From Phoronis australis (taxonomy: Eukaryota > Phoronida > Phoronidae): DNA of 64,000 bases. The stretch spans positions 62,001-126,000 of the forward strand of contig NMRA01000785.1 in the NCBI GenBank assembly GCA_002633005.1. The letters are read 5' to 3'. The notes beneath the pieces were generated by a model. That model was not told the DNA's origin and did no database searches. It saw nothing but the letters and a program-made list of their open reading frames with translations. A program made the position numbers and the translations under genes. Shown in pieces: positions 12,840 through 24,500 of the stretch. The number at the start of each line of letters is the position of its first letter. Position 1 is the first letter of the stretch.

Positions 12840-15800
12840 CCCGTATATATGCTTCATCGAAGATATTTTTAGAAGCATAAAGAGTCACTGAAGAAAGTAA
12901 GAGCCTTTTAGGTGGTAATTTTGTGTGTAGAATGTATTTTTGACGAGGTGAAAACTTTATCAGTGAGCGGATTTCGCCTACCGCCCGTTTAAAATACACG
13001 GCCGACGAAATTAGTACAGATCTCGATAGATCGTATCTGAAGTTCATTTGCCATAACAGCAATGCTTTTTGGACATTTTTCGAACTAACTCATGGGCGGC
13101 CCACCATAGCTAGGTGTCTGGGGGGCTATGGAGACCACACTTTTTGAGACACATGGTCAAGACGGTAGAAACTCTTTAAAAAATTCGTCAGGTTACATTT
13201 TCATTTGGAATTTCCCTGTTTTGAACTGCTGAAGTTGTGCTTCATAGTGAATTATAAACACGTACGGAGTACTTGCATACATGTATGTAGGGCCTAAATT
13301 CACGTGTGCGTGTGTGTTTATACAGTACACGTATACGTGCGAGTAAGTGTGTGTGTGTGTACGTCGCATGCATTTATGCATGTGTGCATATACATCGTAT
13401 GTAGTGTAAACTTCTTTATTTTCGCCATACATCTTTTTGGTGGCATGTCTGCGACAACTAAAATTGGTCTACTAACGAGATAATTATGCGCATTGTAATG
13501 CTGTTTTGTGGTCCTTGCCAACTGAGCAGTCCATTCAGCCATACGCTAAATCACCGCGAGTGCTCTTGCCTAGTCTCTCGTTACCCACTAAATGATCGAT
13601 CAAATATAATTGATTTAAAACTCACTGCATGAAGTCTCGTTATTCCAACAACTATTCGTTTATTCTTGATGTAATATTTTCCCGTAGTAAATTCTCAGTG
13701 ATGTGTATTTGCTTTTAATGAGCTGGGAGCAGGTTTCATATAAAAGATCGATGGTTTCAATAACATTCATTAACCTGGATAAACTTTGGACTTAGATCGG
13801 ATATGAGAAACGCAAGCCAAGTTTCCAAGCAATTTCCGTGAAGTAACGCTGACAAACGGATAGAACAGGTACATGTAATGTTGTAGTCCATTAAACGTAC
13901 ATGTACATGTATGCTTGTCATGTTACGTTTTGCGTGGAACGTGTCTCATACCTGTGGCTTAACATGTGTCGATTTCAAACCTATAACCCTTCAGTTTTCA
14001 AAAGTTTCATGGGAATTTTTGAGTAGTCGCAACTGTTACATGTATAAACGTCGCCATTAAGCGAGGGCTACAATTAATTCATTTTTTTTTTCTTAGATCT
14101 GAGTTCTGCAGCCCATAGGCAAATATTTTGTCATTTAGTCACTGAGTAGCGACGGGATGAACATAGTTGAAGGGTCGTGTTAACCTTCTCATGAATGTCA
14201 CATGGAATTCATATGAAAGTTTCCAAAACATTTCTTTCTTTGGAATTATCGTATTTTTTGCCCGAAAGGTTGTCAAAAATAAACATTGAGGTTTTTTTAA
14301 ACCTCAGAAGGTGCATAAAATGAAAACGTACACTGTAGTGATATTTTAGAAAACACCGCTTTGAGTTTTTGTCTTGAACACCTGTGTCAAATAAAATTTG
14401 TTATTGATACCATTTGTACCAATCTAGCTCTCTTCTTTCTAAGTTTTACTGAGAAAAAATGTTGTACAGACAGTTGTAAAGTCAACAATCAAATTCTACA
14501 GACGTTCAACTTTCAGAAAACATAAAGCAGTATTCGGAGTCAAAAACTACGACTTTCTTAAATATGCAACTAAATACACAAACGTGTCAGTCATGCACTA
14601 CACGACAACGTTCAAGAAGAAACAGACCATGATTTTCAACTCATGTTTAACATATTGATCCATGATAACCCACTACCGGCCCAAAACTTTCCGTTAGAAA
14701 TGTCAGTCCAGTCAATACTCTATGAACCACAGACATTAAACGCATGCACAAAATATAAAGTGAAAATTAACAAAAATGATTGTTAATGTACCTGTAGCTT
14801 CACAAAGACCATTGCTGTTCCGTTTATTTTTCTACTCCACTGTCACACTTTATTTCCGTAACATTAATTTCGGTAAGAGAAGTATAGTGGTCCAGTGATT
14901 AATATGGTATTCAAGAATTGCTCAACTTATAATGGAAAAAATATCCATTGATTGGCCCTCAGATTTTCTGAGATTGTTCCGGACAATTGTGTAGTTCATA
15001 ACTGTTTTACTGGAAACGTTAAGCCAGTCAAAGAAACTATAAACGGCAAAAGCAATATTACACAATTCACGAGAAACGGAAATACAGTGACCCCCGAGTT
15101 ATAACGGAGCTCGCAGATCGATTGCGATGTTGCGAGTATTGTTGCAAAGCTCTCTTAACGTGCAAACACAGCAGTAGTCAGTGAAACGTCACGCAAGAAC
15201 CACACAGCGCAGAGATTCACGATATTGACCACAAAAAGGCGAACGGTGTAGTTGTAATCATCTCACATTGGCCTCAGCTTACTTTAACGAGGCGGTTACT
15301 TGGTAAGTTGCTACGGTTGTGCGCGGAACTGCTTCTGCTGAGAGTGCTGTCAGCTGACTAGTGGATTCTTGTATGTTTATGGCAACCTGAAAGTGACCGC
15401 GCTTCCTTCGGGGAGTCCTTTCCGCAAAGGGACGACGAAGAACTACACGTAAATCATGGCGTTTAAAATATAAACAATACTTGAGCGTCAATCACTTCCT
15501 TGTTTTTTTGTCGGGTATAGGAACAATTAAAATGATACTGACTGAAGACATACAATGTCAGGACACTGCTATAAGAAACTTTCAGTTTTGGTGTTTGTAA
15601 CATATTTATTTTCGGACTCGTCGGTATATCCCTGATATGCATATTTTGTACATGTATAACCTTCCATGTCAAAATTATGAGTAACCTTAGAAAGTAGTCA
15701 ACATGTGCTTAGATCCGGAACAGTTTATTTCGGAGTCCTATGAAACTTTTCAGACACCGCATTTATGTAATTCCGTCCAAACTATATCAGTAGAAATTGA

Positions 15801-16778
15801 TTTTAAAGTTTCCTTTTTGCGTTATTGCTTTCATTATTTCGAGAACATTAGTAGCATTTATGTCACAATACTGTGGTGTCTAGATTTACCAAGCTTATTT
15901 TTTCACTAAATTTTGCTAACAAAAATAGCTGTCACGTGACTCATCAATGCCAGGTTAGTTCTGCACTGTTGTCTACACTCAGAACCTTGATGCATGTATA
16001 TTTTCCGACTTGAATTTCACGTGGTTGGGTAGACCTAGAAAATTAACTCACAGACTTGCTCTGTCAGTGGGATTCGTACATCTGCAAGTTCATTTTTGAC
16101 AACAATCGCTGTGGTTCACACAATTATCGGTCGTATAATTCCACTTGTCATAGTTCTTATTTACACAGAGCGATTACTAGGACTGATTGGAGTGCAAAAT
16201 TGGTTCAACCCGGCAATTCTCATTTATTATTTGTGTTCGTCTGCTCACCTTGTCTTGTCCAAATTAACACAGCACGTGACTAACACAGCGTAAAACATAA
16301 AGCTGCATTTTGCCCTGCAATATTGTCTCATCACGCGCTGACCGCGACAGGATTCTACACGTATACCTGCTACCAATGTTAGTCACGTGCAATTTTAGGG
16401 CTGGGAAACCCCAAAAATCCAATAATTATCAACTGTTTTCTTAAGTTGAAATTGGCTTTAAATTTCCTTTAGGTAAAATGTATCGGACATAGAATCTTAT
16501 CGTGGTAATACATAACGATTTTATGAGAGTGAAAGACACTTGTCCACCTTACTAGCCAGATAATTGGAGCGAAATTCAAATTTAAATAGTTGTCAAATTG
16601 GGTGCAACACCTGTGTAGAAAAGTCCAAGGTACGTCCACGGGCGCATGCACTTTATTTAAACGTACACGCTTATTTATCGTTTCAGGTTGATGGACTTAC
16701 CCAAAGCGTCTGACCTGACGAAACATAAAAAACATTGGTCCCATAAACTGAGAGTCTGTGAAATTGTGCGGCGGTAAA
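12840..16778. other. Mostly non-coding; one hydrophobic ORF
   Basis: About 3.9 kb without a recognised gene. A TG/CA-rich simple tract lies at 13300-13400. The ORF at 16096-16293 (+) encodes a hydrophobic run (AVVHTIIGRIIPLVIVLIY, then a second segment) and could be an exon of a membrane protein, but it lacks an ATG start and clear splice partners. Confidence 0.4.
13300..13400. repeat. TG/CA-rich simple sequence
   Basis: Alternating purine-pyrimidine tract with runs such as GTGTGTGTGTGTGT and GCATGCATTTATGCATG. Long CA/TG codon strings in overlapping ORFs are a by-product of it. Confidence 0.7.
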
Positions 16779-19700
16779 ATGGGCACTTTCGTAATGACGA
16801 ATAGCAAACAAATGTTTCCCGGTAACTTGCGATACTACAGCAACAGTGCTCCTGCCAAACGAACCAATAGACGAAGACCGTCAACAGCGCCCTCTCGAGT
16901 CAGCTGCGAGAGACAAAAGCCATCGAATATATCTGTGCACGACATGGGGTAAATGCCGGCTTGCATTATTAGTTATGTTTGTCCTTAAATCCTCTCACGG
17001 AATATAAATCGGTAAATAAAACAACAAGAATGGATCAACTGAAATTTGAAATTTTCGGATGTAATAACTTCCTTGTCATTTTGTGTTTGATTTTACTTTA
17101 TTCCTGTTTTTGTTGACAAAGGAAGTTATTACATCCGAAAATTTCAAATTTCAGTTGATCCATTCTTGCTGTTTTATTTACCGATTTATATTCCTCATTT
17201 CATGAAACAATAGTATCCTTGGGAGGATCTGGATCGCCTTATTTAGTTTCAGATATATTTTCTACGTTATTTCACGGAATACAAATGTAGTCAAATCGCG
17301 TACTGTATTTCTTACATCATGAATCACACAATGGCTCTTACTAACAGAGCTCGTTCTTTTCAGCGAGTCCAATTATCCTAGTTAAAGGTGTCATAACTGA
17401 GGTTCACGCATGCGCAGACACGTAACACCACCGATCATTCGGAAAACTTGGGGTACTTTTGCAGCATCAATTGTCGCGCTAGCCTCGATCCGGCTTTCAG
17501 TGCGTAAATGTCTTCGCGTCAGCCAGAATGCAGTCAACATCTTGACCATAGACTTCCTTATTCGGAAAGTCTCATTGGTTGACTAGCCTCACAGGTGTCG
17601 CTACTTTCGAGTGTAAAGAAGACTATAGAGTACATAAACAGTTTGTTATTTCATTCTGTTTCTATAAAGGATAACTACCTCATTATGGGAATAGTACGAA
17701 AACAATTGTACTGCCTGTAGGATAAGTTTTACTTCAATGATGCACATTTACTGCTAACAGCTAGCAGAGAGTGAGATTACACTATAGGTGGCGCTGTACT
17801 GGGTGGACACCAAGGTCACGATAATACATGGGTCGTGCACCCTTGTTGGGAGGGCCAGCCTTCATTGGCAAGTTACCAGACGGTATTGTTATCACCAGTC
17901 AATCAGCTAGATACTATAAAGTCCCTCTTTGTGTTTCACTTCACTGCATGTGCAAAAGTCAATCACTCCAGCAAATCACTTGACGATCAAACTGTAATAT
18001 CTGCGTTGAGTTCAGTAACGGTAGCATCTCGATAGAAAAACAATATCTGCATGGTGAGATATCGCTGTGCATATTCAAAGATATTGACAATCCTAGCTTG
18101 TAACCGCGAGGCATCTGTTGAATTCAACCCTGGTTTGAGATTAATATAACAAAATTAAAGTAAGAAGTGACACCGTCACATGAACTTAGTTCTCACCATA
18201 ACTCCAACTCTATATGTAACTCGTTCACAAAAAGTAACCCCAAACCAATCCTCAACACATACCGTCCATGACGTTGACGCTATAACCTAACCTACCCCTA
18301 ACCACTCACCCTAATACTACTGAACCCTAAACTCTGTAAGAGTGACGTCTCATTTCCGCCTGTTGTCTGATCCCGCTGCTTGGTTTGATAGTGTCGAACG
18401 CTGTGATACTAGACACTAGCAATGAAATATTAGTAGGCGATATAAAGGTTGATAACGAGGTTACGTACGATTTTGAACATCCGGGTCTTTGTAATCAGTT
18501 CGAAATTGTTTTTAAACAGTTCTATTCTTCTGTAGTATCTACTGATGATAAGTGTCAATTATAATATGGTTTACGTGGATGACTCAGTATTTAATCCAAT
18601 TCTGAACTTGATGACCCCAGCAATAAAATCCTAAGTCAATAAAATCCTAAGTTCGAGTGCGATCTCAAAATCTTCATAATCGAAATCTCTAACTTTTACT
18701 CGTGTTTGTAGCTCGAATCTATACAGACAATCAGGTAGGAACTGAGTTGGCACACAGATTTGAGTAATCCAGAATACGTAATCTTATCCAGCTTTTATAC
18801 AAAGAAAACCGGGAAATAAAACACTAAGTATCAAGATCAGAGCCCGAGCGGTACTGAGAGTACTAGTGTTATGATTAAAGTTCGCACACTCGCGAATATC
18901 AGATACCGATGGGTACCGGTAGTTCGAGGCTACGAAAGTACCCGGGTTGTTACGGATAACCTCCGACGGGAAATTTGAGGTGCCGAAAATACCCGAAGAG
19001 TTCAGGATAAACATACCACGTGACACTGCTTACGCATACGTGAAGTAGGTTTATTGTTATTCCTATTAACAATAGCCGTGTTCCGAATGGAAATAGCGTT
19101 CCGCATTCGAGAGACCTAAGGCGAATTGCTGAGCTAAGAAACCTCTCTGTAAGTGAGAAATTTGCCCGACGTTTGAACCACGAGGTACCATTATGTCCTC
19201 CATGATTACTACAAAATAACAGTTTGTCTTACCGTCTGTGCTTCCAATCGAGTAAAGTGTACGGTATCTGGACCAGACCTTCACACGTCCCTTCTTTTCA
19301 CATGAATGTCACGTAATATAATGGAAACTTCTTAACGCTATTCTTGTTGGAACACTAGCTTACTTTATTTCAAAGAACATCGTGATTTCCAAGATCCTGG
19401 TATATAGGCACTGAGATGATTAAATATCGAAATCCGATAAACTTAAATGAATGTCCATTTTCCCAGGTACCTGATCGGAAGAGTGAGTCGTCCCACAATG
19501 GCGAGTCGAGCTAGGTCAGCGACCACTGCTCCAAAGGCAATTCGTCAAAACGACAAAGACAGGACACCAGAGAATGCATCACCAAAAAGAAACCTAAAAG
19601 TGTTACTTTTAAAAATTGACGACAAGGACAGGTTTTGTGGAAGAAAAAAATTATCTGCTAAAGAAATACAACGATGTGTTAACCGGCTGTCAAAGAATGA

Positions 19701-19812
19701 CTCGCCGCTTCCACAAGAACAGTGTGCCTCGACTCGACAACAGTTCGGAAATGTGCAGAGCTTGAGATGGGCAGGAGTCAGTGAATCGAAATATTTGAAA
19801 TCCTATCTTTGA
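16779..19812 (+). CDS. Basic Ser/Arg/Pro-rich 171-aa protein, two exons
   Basis: Exon 1 is 16779-16948, exon 2 is 19467-19812. The join is clean: GACATGGG|GTAAAT donor, TTTTCCCAG|G acceptor, phase 2, giving DMG-YLIGRV across the junction. The start is the ATG in TAAAATGGGCACT. The N-terminal half is low-complexity and basic (RRRPSTAPSR around residues 32-41, ARSATTAP later). The second half looks folded and is richer in helix-forming residues (KVLLLKIDDKDR, KLSAKEIQRCVNRLSK) and ends SESKYLKSYL. RPSTAP-like motifs occur in many ciliary and cytoskeletal proteins, but that is a weak hint only. No family was recognised. The 2.5-kb intron carries a long hairpin and a family B MITE. Confidence 0.6.
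16999..17194. repeat. Long near-perfect inverted repeat (about 80-bp arms)
   Basis: The left arm (16999-17078) starts GGAATATAAATCGGTAAATA. The right arm (17115-17194) is its reverse complement with only a couple of differences (one A/G mismatch and one single-base indel). The loop is about 36 bp. It lies in the intron of the 171-aa gene and would fold into a long double-stranded RNA if transcribed. It is probably a foldback transposon. Confidence 0.9.
18282..18332. repeat. Degenerate CCTAA-type tract
   Basis: Loose repeats of ACCTAACC and CCCTAA over about 50 bp. It resembles a decayed interstitial telomere-like or simple sequence tract; too degenerate to be sure. Confidence 0.3.
18606..18722. 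repeat. MITE family B, copy 2
   Basis: It starts ACTTGATGACCCCAGCAATA and aligns with the reverse complement of 3550-3679. It carries an internal duplication of about 15 bp (AATAAAATCCTAAGT). Its right end is eroded. Confidence 0.6.
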
Positions 19813-20520
19813 GGGACTGATCTGATGTGAACATGTATTTTTTACTAGTTTTCTGCTCACCGAATATTTATTTATCTATAACTGTTCATCATTTATGATA
19901 GGTCTGAGTGAAATAATCAACCTGTATTAAGTTATCTGTCTCTTTAATGTGCGTTTGTAGGCCTATGTACAAAATCAACTGTGGTATGCTTTTAATTGTA
20001 CAGAACCTTCAGGTATTAGATGTCTCGACAAATACTCCGCTTGTACCTGTATCCAGCTGATGGTTTTAAAGTTGTAGATATTTTCTCTATTTTTGTATTA
20101 CACCCTAGATTACTAAGTTAAATTAAAATCTCTTCGCCCCATCTCATTGTTTGTAGTTGACGTTTTTAAGTATGCGCATATGTAAACAAAGACGTATGCG
20201 CTGATTTGAAAGTTCGCACTCATGTTTTGGCCAAAAACTATCACGTTTATAAACAGCGAATCAAAAAGTATATTCTACGTGCAACATTTAATTCATTGTC
20301 TCTCCAGAGTTCTTAAACAGTACACACCATGGAATTTTGCACATTTTGAATTACCGGTGGCCACAGACTAAATGTATGACGTAAAATTTAGCTAAACCCA
20401 TGTTTATTTTGTGTAATTAGCTCGAAATTTTGATTTTTCTTTCAATTTTGCCAATTTTCACATTTCCCGCCATGTGACGTCATGGGTTGAACACAAGAGA
20501 TCAGTGACCAGCATTGAACA
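19813..20520. other. Intergenic between the 171-aa gene and the acidic ORF
   Basis: No gene. A TGACGTCA palindrome sits at 20475-20482, 46 bp before the ATG at 20521, in a GC-rich patch that looks like a core promoter. Confidence 0.4.
20475..20482. promoter_or_regulatory. CRE palindrome upstream of the acidic ORF
   Basis: Exact TGACGTCA, 46 bp upstream of the ATG at 20521. The spacing suggests promoter use, but this is inference. Confidence 0.35.
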
Positions 20521-20789
20521 ATGGCGGAGAGCAGTGAATTTGAAAGCGACGACGATTATGAGCAAGAATTAAATAAATACTATGAAGAAACGTACGGGAA
20601 TGGTGGCCAGGATGAGGAAATGGGGTTGCACGAAAGCGAGAACAAGTTTGATGTCCTTCCGGCTGCGTACTTTTCTACTTTGAGCCTTACGAACTGGATC
20701 CTCCCGCGAGAGAACCGGCCTCGGGCTCGGCGAGTCAACCCAGTCATCCAACAGACGATCCTGAATTAAGAGCCGATGTTTCTGAATGA
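20521..20789 (+). pseudogene. Frame-broken acidic ORF with FEPYE motif
   Basis: The ATG in ACAATGGCGGAG opens an acidic reading frame (MAESSEFESDDDYEQE...) that stays sensible until about 20680. From there the protein-like sequence moves to the frame two bases on: VLFYFEPYELDPPAREPAS and then a Ser/Pro/Asp-rich stretch ending at TGA 20787-20789. The FEP/YE motif followed by acidic and Pro-rich residues resembles the N-terminus of invertebrate proteins with a P2X7-type intracellular domain. That is a weak likeness. A single frameshift (real, or a sequencing error) would join the two parts. No matching cysteine-rich C-terminal exon was found. Confidence 0.4.
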
Positions 20790-21522
20790 TAAATATTGTC
20801 CTTTATTGAACCAGGCCTTCATCGTAACATCTCCTGTGACTGGAGTTGAAACACGAGTCCTCAAAGTGGGCAAAACACAGAGTGGCCCCGGACCGAATCG
20901 CTTGGTCCACGATGAGGTCCCACACTCTCGTTCGGCGCACGAAGCGATGTCACTTCAGCGCAACTTTGGTGTCCTTCGGAACACCGAGACGTTCTCCGCC
21001 TGTCTGCTGTTGCTGCAGCCTCCGGCAACATATCTTTTGATCCCTCTACGAACCTTCTCGACGCTAAATGTACTTTGCTTTCACTTCACTCTATACACTT
21101 GGTCTCTGATCCGAACAGTATGGCAAACGACTTGGGTTCAACCCATGACGTTGTACATAATTATTATTTTTTTCAATTTTTGCGTGTTTCTTTATGAGCT
21201 GTGCACTAAAGGCACTGAAATCAAGTAAGATATAATAATAAAATTTATTTTGAGGTACTAGAGTCATGTTGTGTACACTTTAAAACTGAATAGAATTGAA
21301 GTAGAAGTAGATAGGCCTGTCTTCCAAAAGGACACATTTTAGAAGGGTCGTTTTCCACGTGAAATGTGTATGTTAGTGTGAGTTTATTTGCCACCATATC
21401 TTGATTATTTTAGAAAAGAAATAGTTATTCCAACACATGACGTCACGATTTCCCTCCAAAACACCACAATAGTCAAACGTCAGTAATGCTGCTTCGCGGA
21501 GTCCTTCTAGAGTCAACACTAC

Positions 21523-21555
21523 GCAAAAGCTAGTCAAATAGTGACTAGCTTTTGC
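21523..21555. repeat. 14-bp inverted repeat
   Basis: GCAAAAGCTAGTCA, 5-nt spacer, then TGACTAGCTTTTGC. It is a perfect stem 19 bp before the ATG at 21574, so it would sit in the 5' UTR or at the promoter of the three-TM gene. Confidence 0.75.
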
Positions 21556-21573
21556 TGCGTTCTATAGTACGCG

Positions 21574-24500
21574 ATGACTTCGGTGATATGCGATCTGATA
21601 CATTCATACAGGCAACTTCTTCTCTATCCAGACGGCAAACTACTCTCAGTGGACCAGCTATTCGCTGCCGTCTGTGATAGCATGCTGGTGCTGAACACCG
21701 ATGCACGTCTTGCAGCAATCGTGGCCTCATGGCTATTCATATTTGGAACATTTAACTTCCTGTTTCCCAACATGGTGAAAAGGTTGTCATGGCGAAAAGT
21801 AAGGCATTTCATTTTTCGAACTTGCAATTTAATGTCTTAATATTGTTTTAATAGCTTAAATTGTAAGATCAGTTTTGAAGGTGATGTTTGGGTAAGTATG
21901 AGTCCCGCATCATGCTCTGCAAACCTTTCAGTCGTCGATAATTCGACTCCGCACCACTCACACATTGCCTTCAAGTAAGTACACTGTATAAAACTTAGCG
22001 AATACCCGTCTCTGGAACAGAGCTGAAGGGCCACCGAAACGTTTTTCTCAAATTTGTGAAAGTTATAATTGAAACTTCTTTTAAAGCCTGGGAGACCACT
22101 TCAGGGAATACACTGATTTTCGAGTGGGACGAGTAGGAAATAAAAATATGAAGTAAAATAGAGAGCTTTGTATACTTAGATTGAAAAAATAAATAGATAA
22201 AATAAATTGGTATATCCATTAGTTAATATGTGCATCAATCAAAAGAACGGGATATAATTACCTACATGTATTCGCTGCGTAAGTAGTAAGAAAATTGAAT
22301 CCCCCGACATTTTCAGGCCCGTGGACGGGTCTTACCGGTTAAATTCAGCCTGATTTTATCTTTCTCTAACGACAAATCAAATCGTCTGTCATCATTTTAC
22401 TCTCAGTTTTTACCTTATGACGTCATGAAGCGACCGAATACAGCCAATGAGCCACAGTGAGTGCTTCGGTTCATCAGCAGGCGGCTCCGAAAAAAACGAA
22501 AATGGCGGAGAGGCAAGCAAATAGTAAAACGTCGAATATGGGAGAGAATAAGTTGTTTAAAAGCTTGATTTGCGAGCAGTTTTATTTTCCGTATCGTTTC
22601 TGCAGACGCGTTTTTGCACTCGATAGTACTTTTGATGTGTTCAGGTTAATGCTAGATGTGCAATTCGAGTGTGGGCACTATGAACTGTCAGACCTGGTTA
22701 TATCTTGCATCCTTTTGCTTCTCGGCCGCAATAACGACGAATAAAGTCACTTGCCATCTTATACATGCAATTCAAGAGCATGACTCGGTGACGTCATAAA
22801 AATAAGTAGTGGCCCTAAAGTCAAGCATGAGACCATAGTTTAGGGACTCACCAATAGGTGAAAATGACGTACACTGTATTAAACACCGTACAGTAAATGC
22901 CGTGCCACCTACTTAGCAAGCACTTTTGAAGCGCTTCATTTCCGTCCGTTCAAATTTTGAGGATAATTTTCTTCAGGTGATCACAATGTGAACGCGCACT
23001 AGTCAATATGTGACCCACCACGACAAAATGAGTCTTAAGTCGGAAACTCAATTTCCTGACAAGACTGCAAACAGTCGCTATCGGTTAAAATTAGGTCAAA
23101 TTTTTTTATTGCAGATTATGATTATTTATTCATTCTACTCCACAAAACAATACTTTAAAACGATCAAACTTCATTTTAAACCTTATTTGTTTCATTTTGA
23201 AAAACATCACCTTCTCCACGACTGCATATCTCGTGAAATTTTCATCGAAATTTGCCGGTTTTCGTGTCCTCATTGATCAGTCTTCCGATGACCCAATTTC
23301 GCTCGTAAACACATCAACAGAAAGGTCAAACTCTGCTCATTATGCATGTAGTAATCTCTTTGAGTTTTTCGTCCAATCATAAGTCGTTATTTCACTTTTN
23401 GCTCCGAAAAAACGAAAATGGCGGAGAGGCAAGCAAATAGTAAAACGTCGAATATGGGAGAGAATAAGTTGTTTAAAAGCTTGATTTGCGAGCAGTTTTA
23501 TTTTCCGTATCGTTTCTGCAGACGCGTTTTTGCACTCGATAGTACTTTTGATGTGTTCAGGTTAATGCTAGATGTGCAATTCGAGTGTGGGCACTATGAA
23601 CTGTCAGACCTGGTTATATCTTGCATCCTTTTGCTTCTCGGCAATAGCGACGAATAAAGTCACTTGCCATCTTATACATGCAATTCAAGAGCATGACTCG
23701 GTGACATCATAAAAATAAGTAGTGGCCCTAAAGTCAACCATGAGACCATAGTTTAGGGACTCACCAATAGGTGAAAATGACGTACACTGTATTAAACACC
23801 GTACAGTAAATGCCGTGCCACCTACTTAGCAAGCTCTTTTGAAGCGCTTCATTTCCGTCCGTTCAAATTTTGAGGATAATTTTCTTCAGGTGATCACAAT
23901 ATGAACGCACACTAGTCAATATTTGGTGTCGAATGCGAGGCTGATAAACGGAGATGTGATTTAAAATCCTACCACAAATTCGGCATCCAGGCAACCAACC
24001 CCGTTTGAGATCCAGGGTTGGTTTGCAGCCTATTTTAAAATATTGCTGTCGATCAGTCGACTGCAGCGGCTTGTCTCTGTACCACGAATACAGTAACCAC
24101 AGGTGTGTGTGAGACCTAGTTTGACCCAGTACCTGTTTGGTGATAATCTGCCAAATAGGATATCCTACGCTATTATACAGCAAAGGATGTAAACTGTAGA
24201 AGATAGAACATTTAAGTGCGTTTTATTCAACTATGCTGGAATTACTCCATAGCGACGACTTGGGGGTCGCCAGTTTAACATGCATTTTCGAAATCGCGTT
24301 ATCCATAAAATTTTCAGCACAAACTCATTGACTTTTAAATCCAAGCAGGAACTTTGGGAATGGAAAAATGTATTTCACAAGGACTCTCTAGCCAAGGATA
24401 ATTTGAATTATCTGTCTATTTTTTTCGTTTTTAAGTGAATATTATTTGACAAAAATCCATCGTTCCGAGGGAGTGAGCTGAGAGAATCTATCTTTTTCCT

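Noticed and set aside
16096-16293. Hydrophobic ORF as a complete small membrane protein
   Set aside because: Lacks an ATG, and no convincing donor or acceptor pair links it to a neighbour; kept only as a note.
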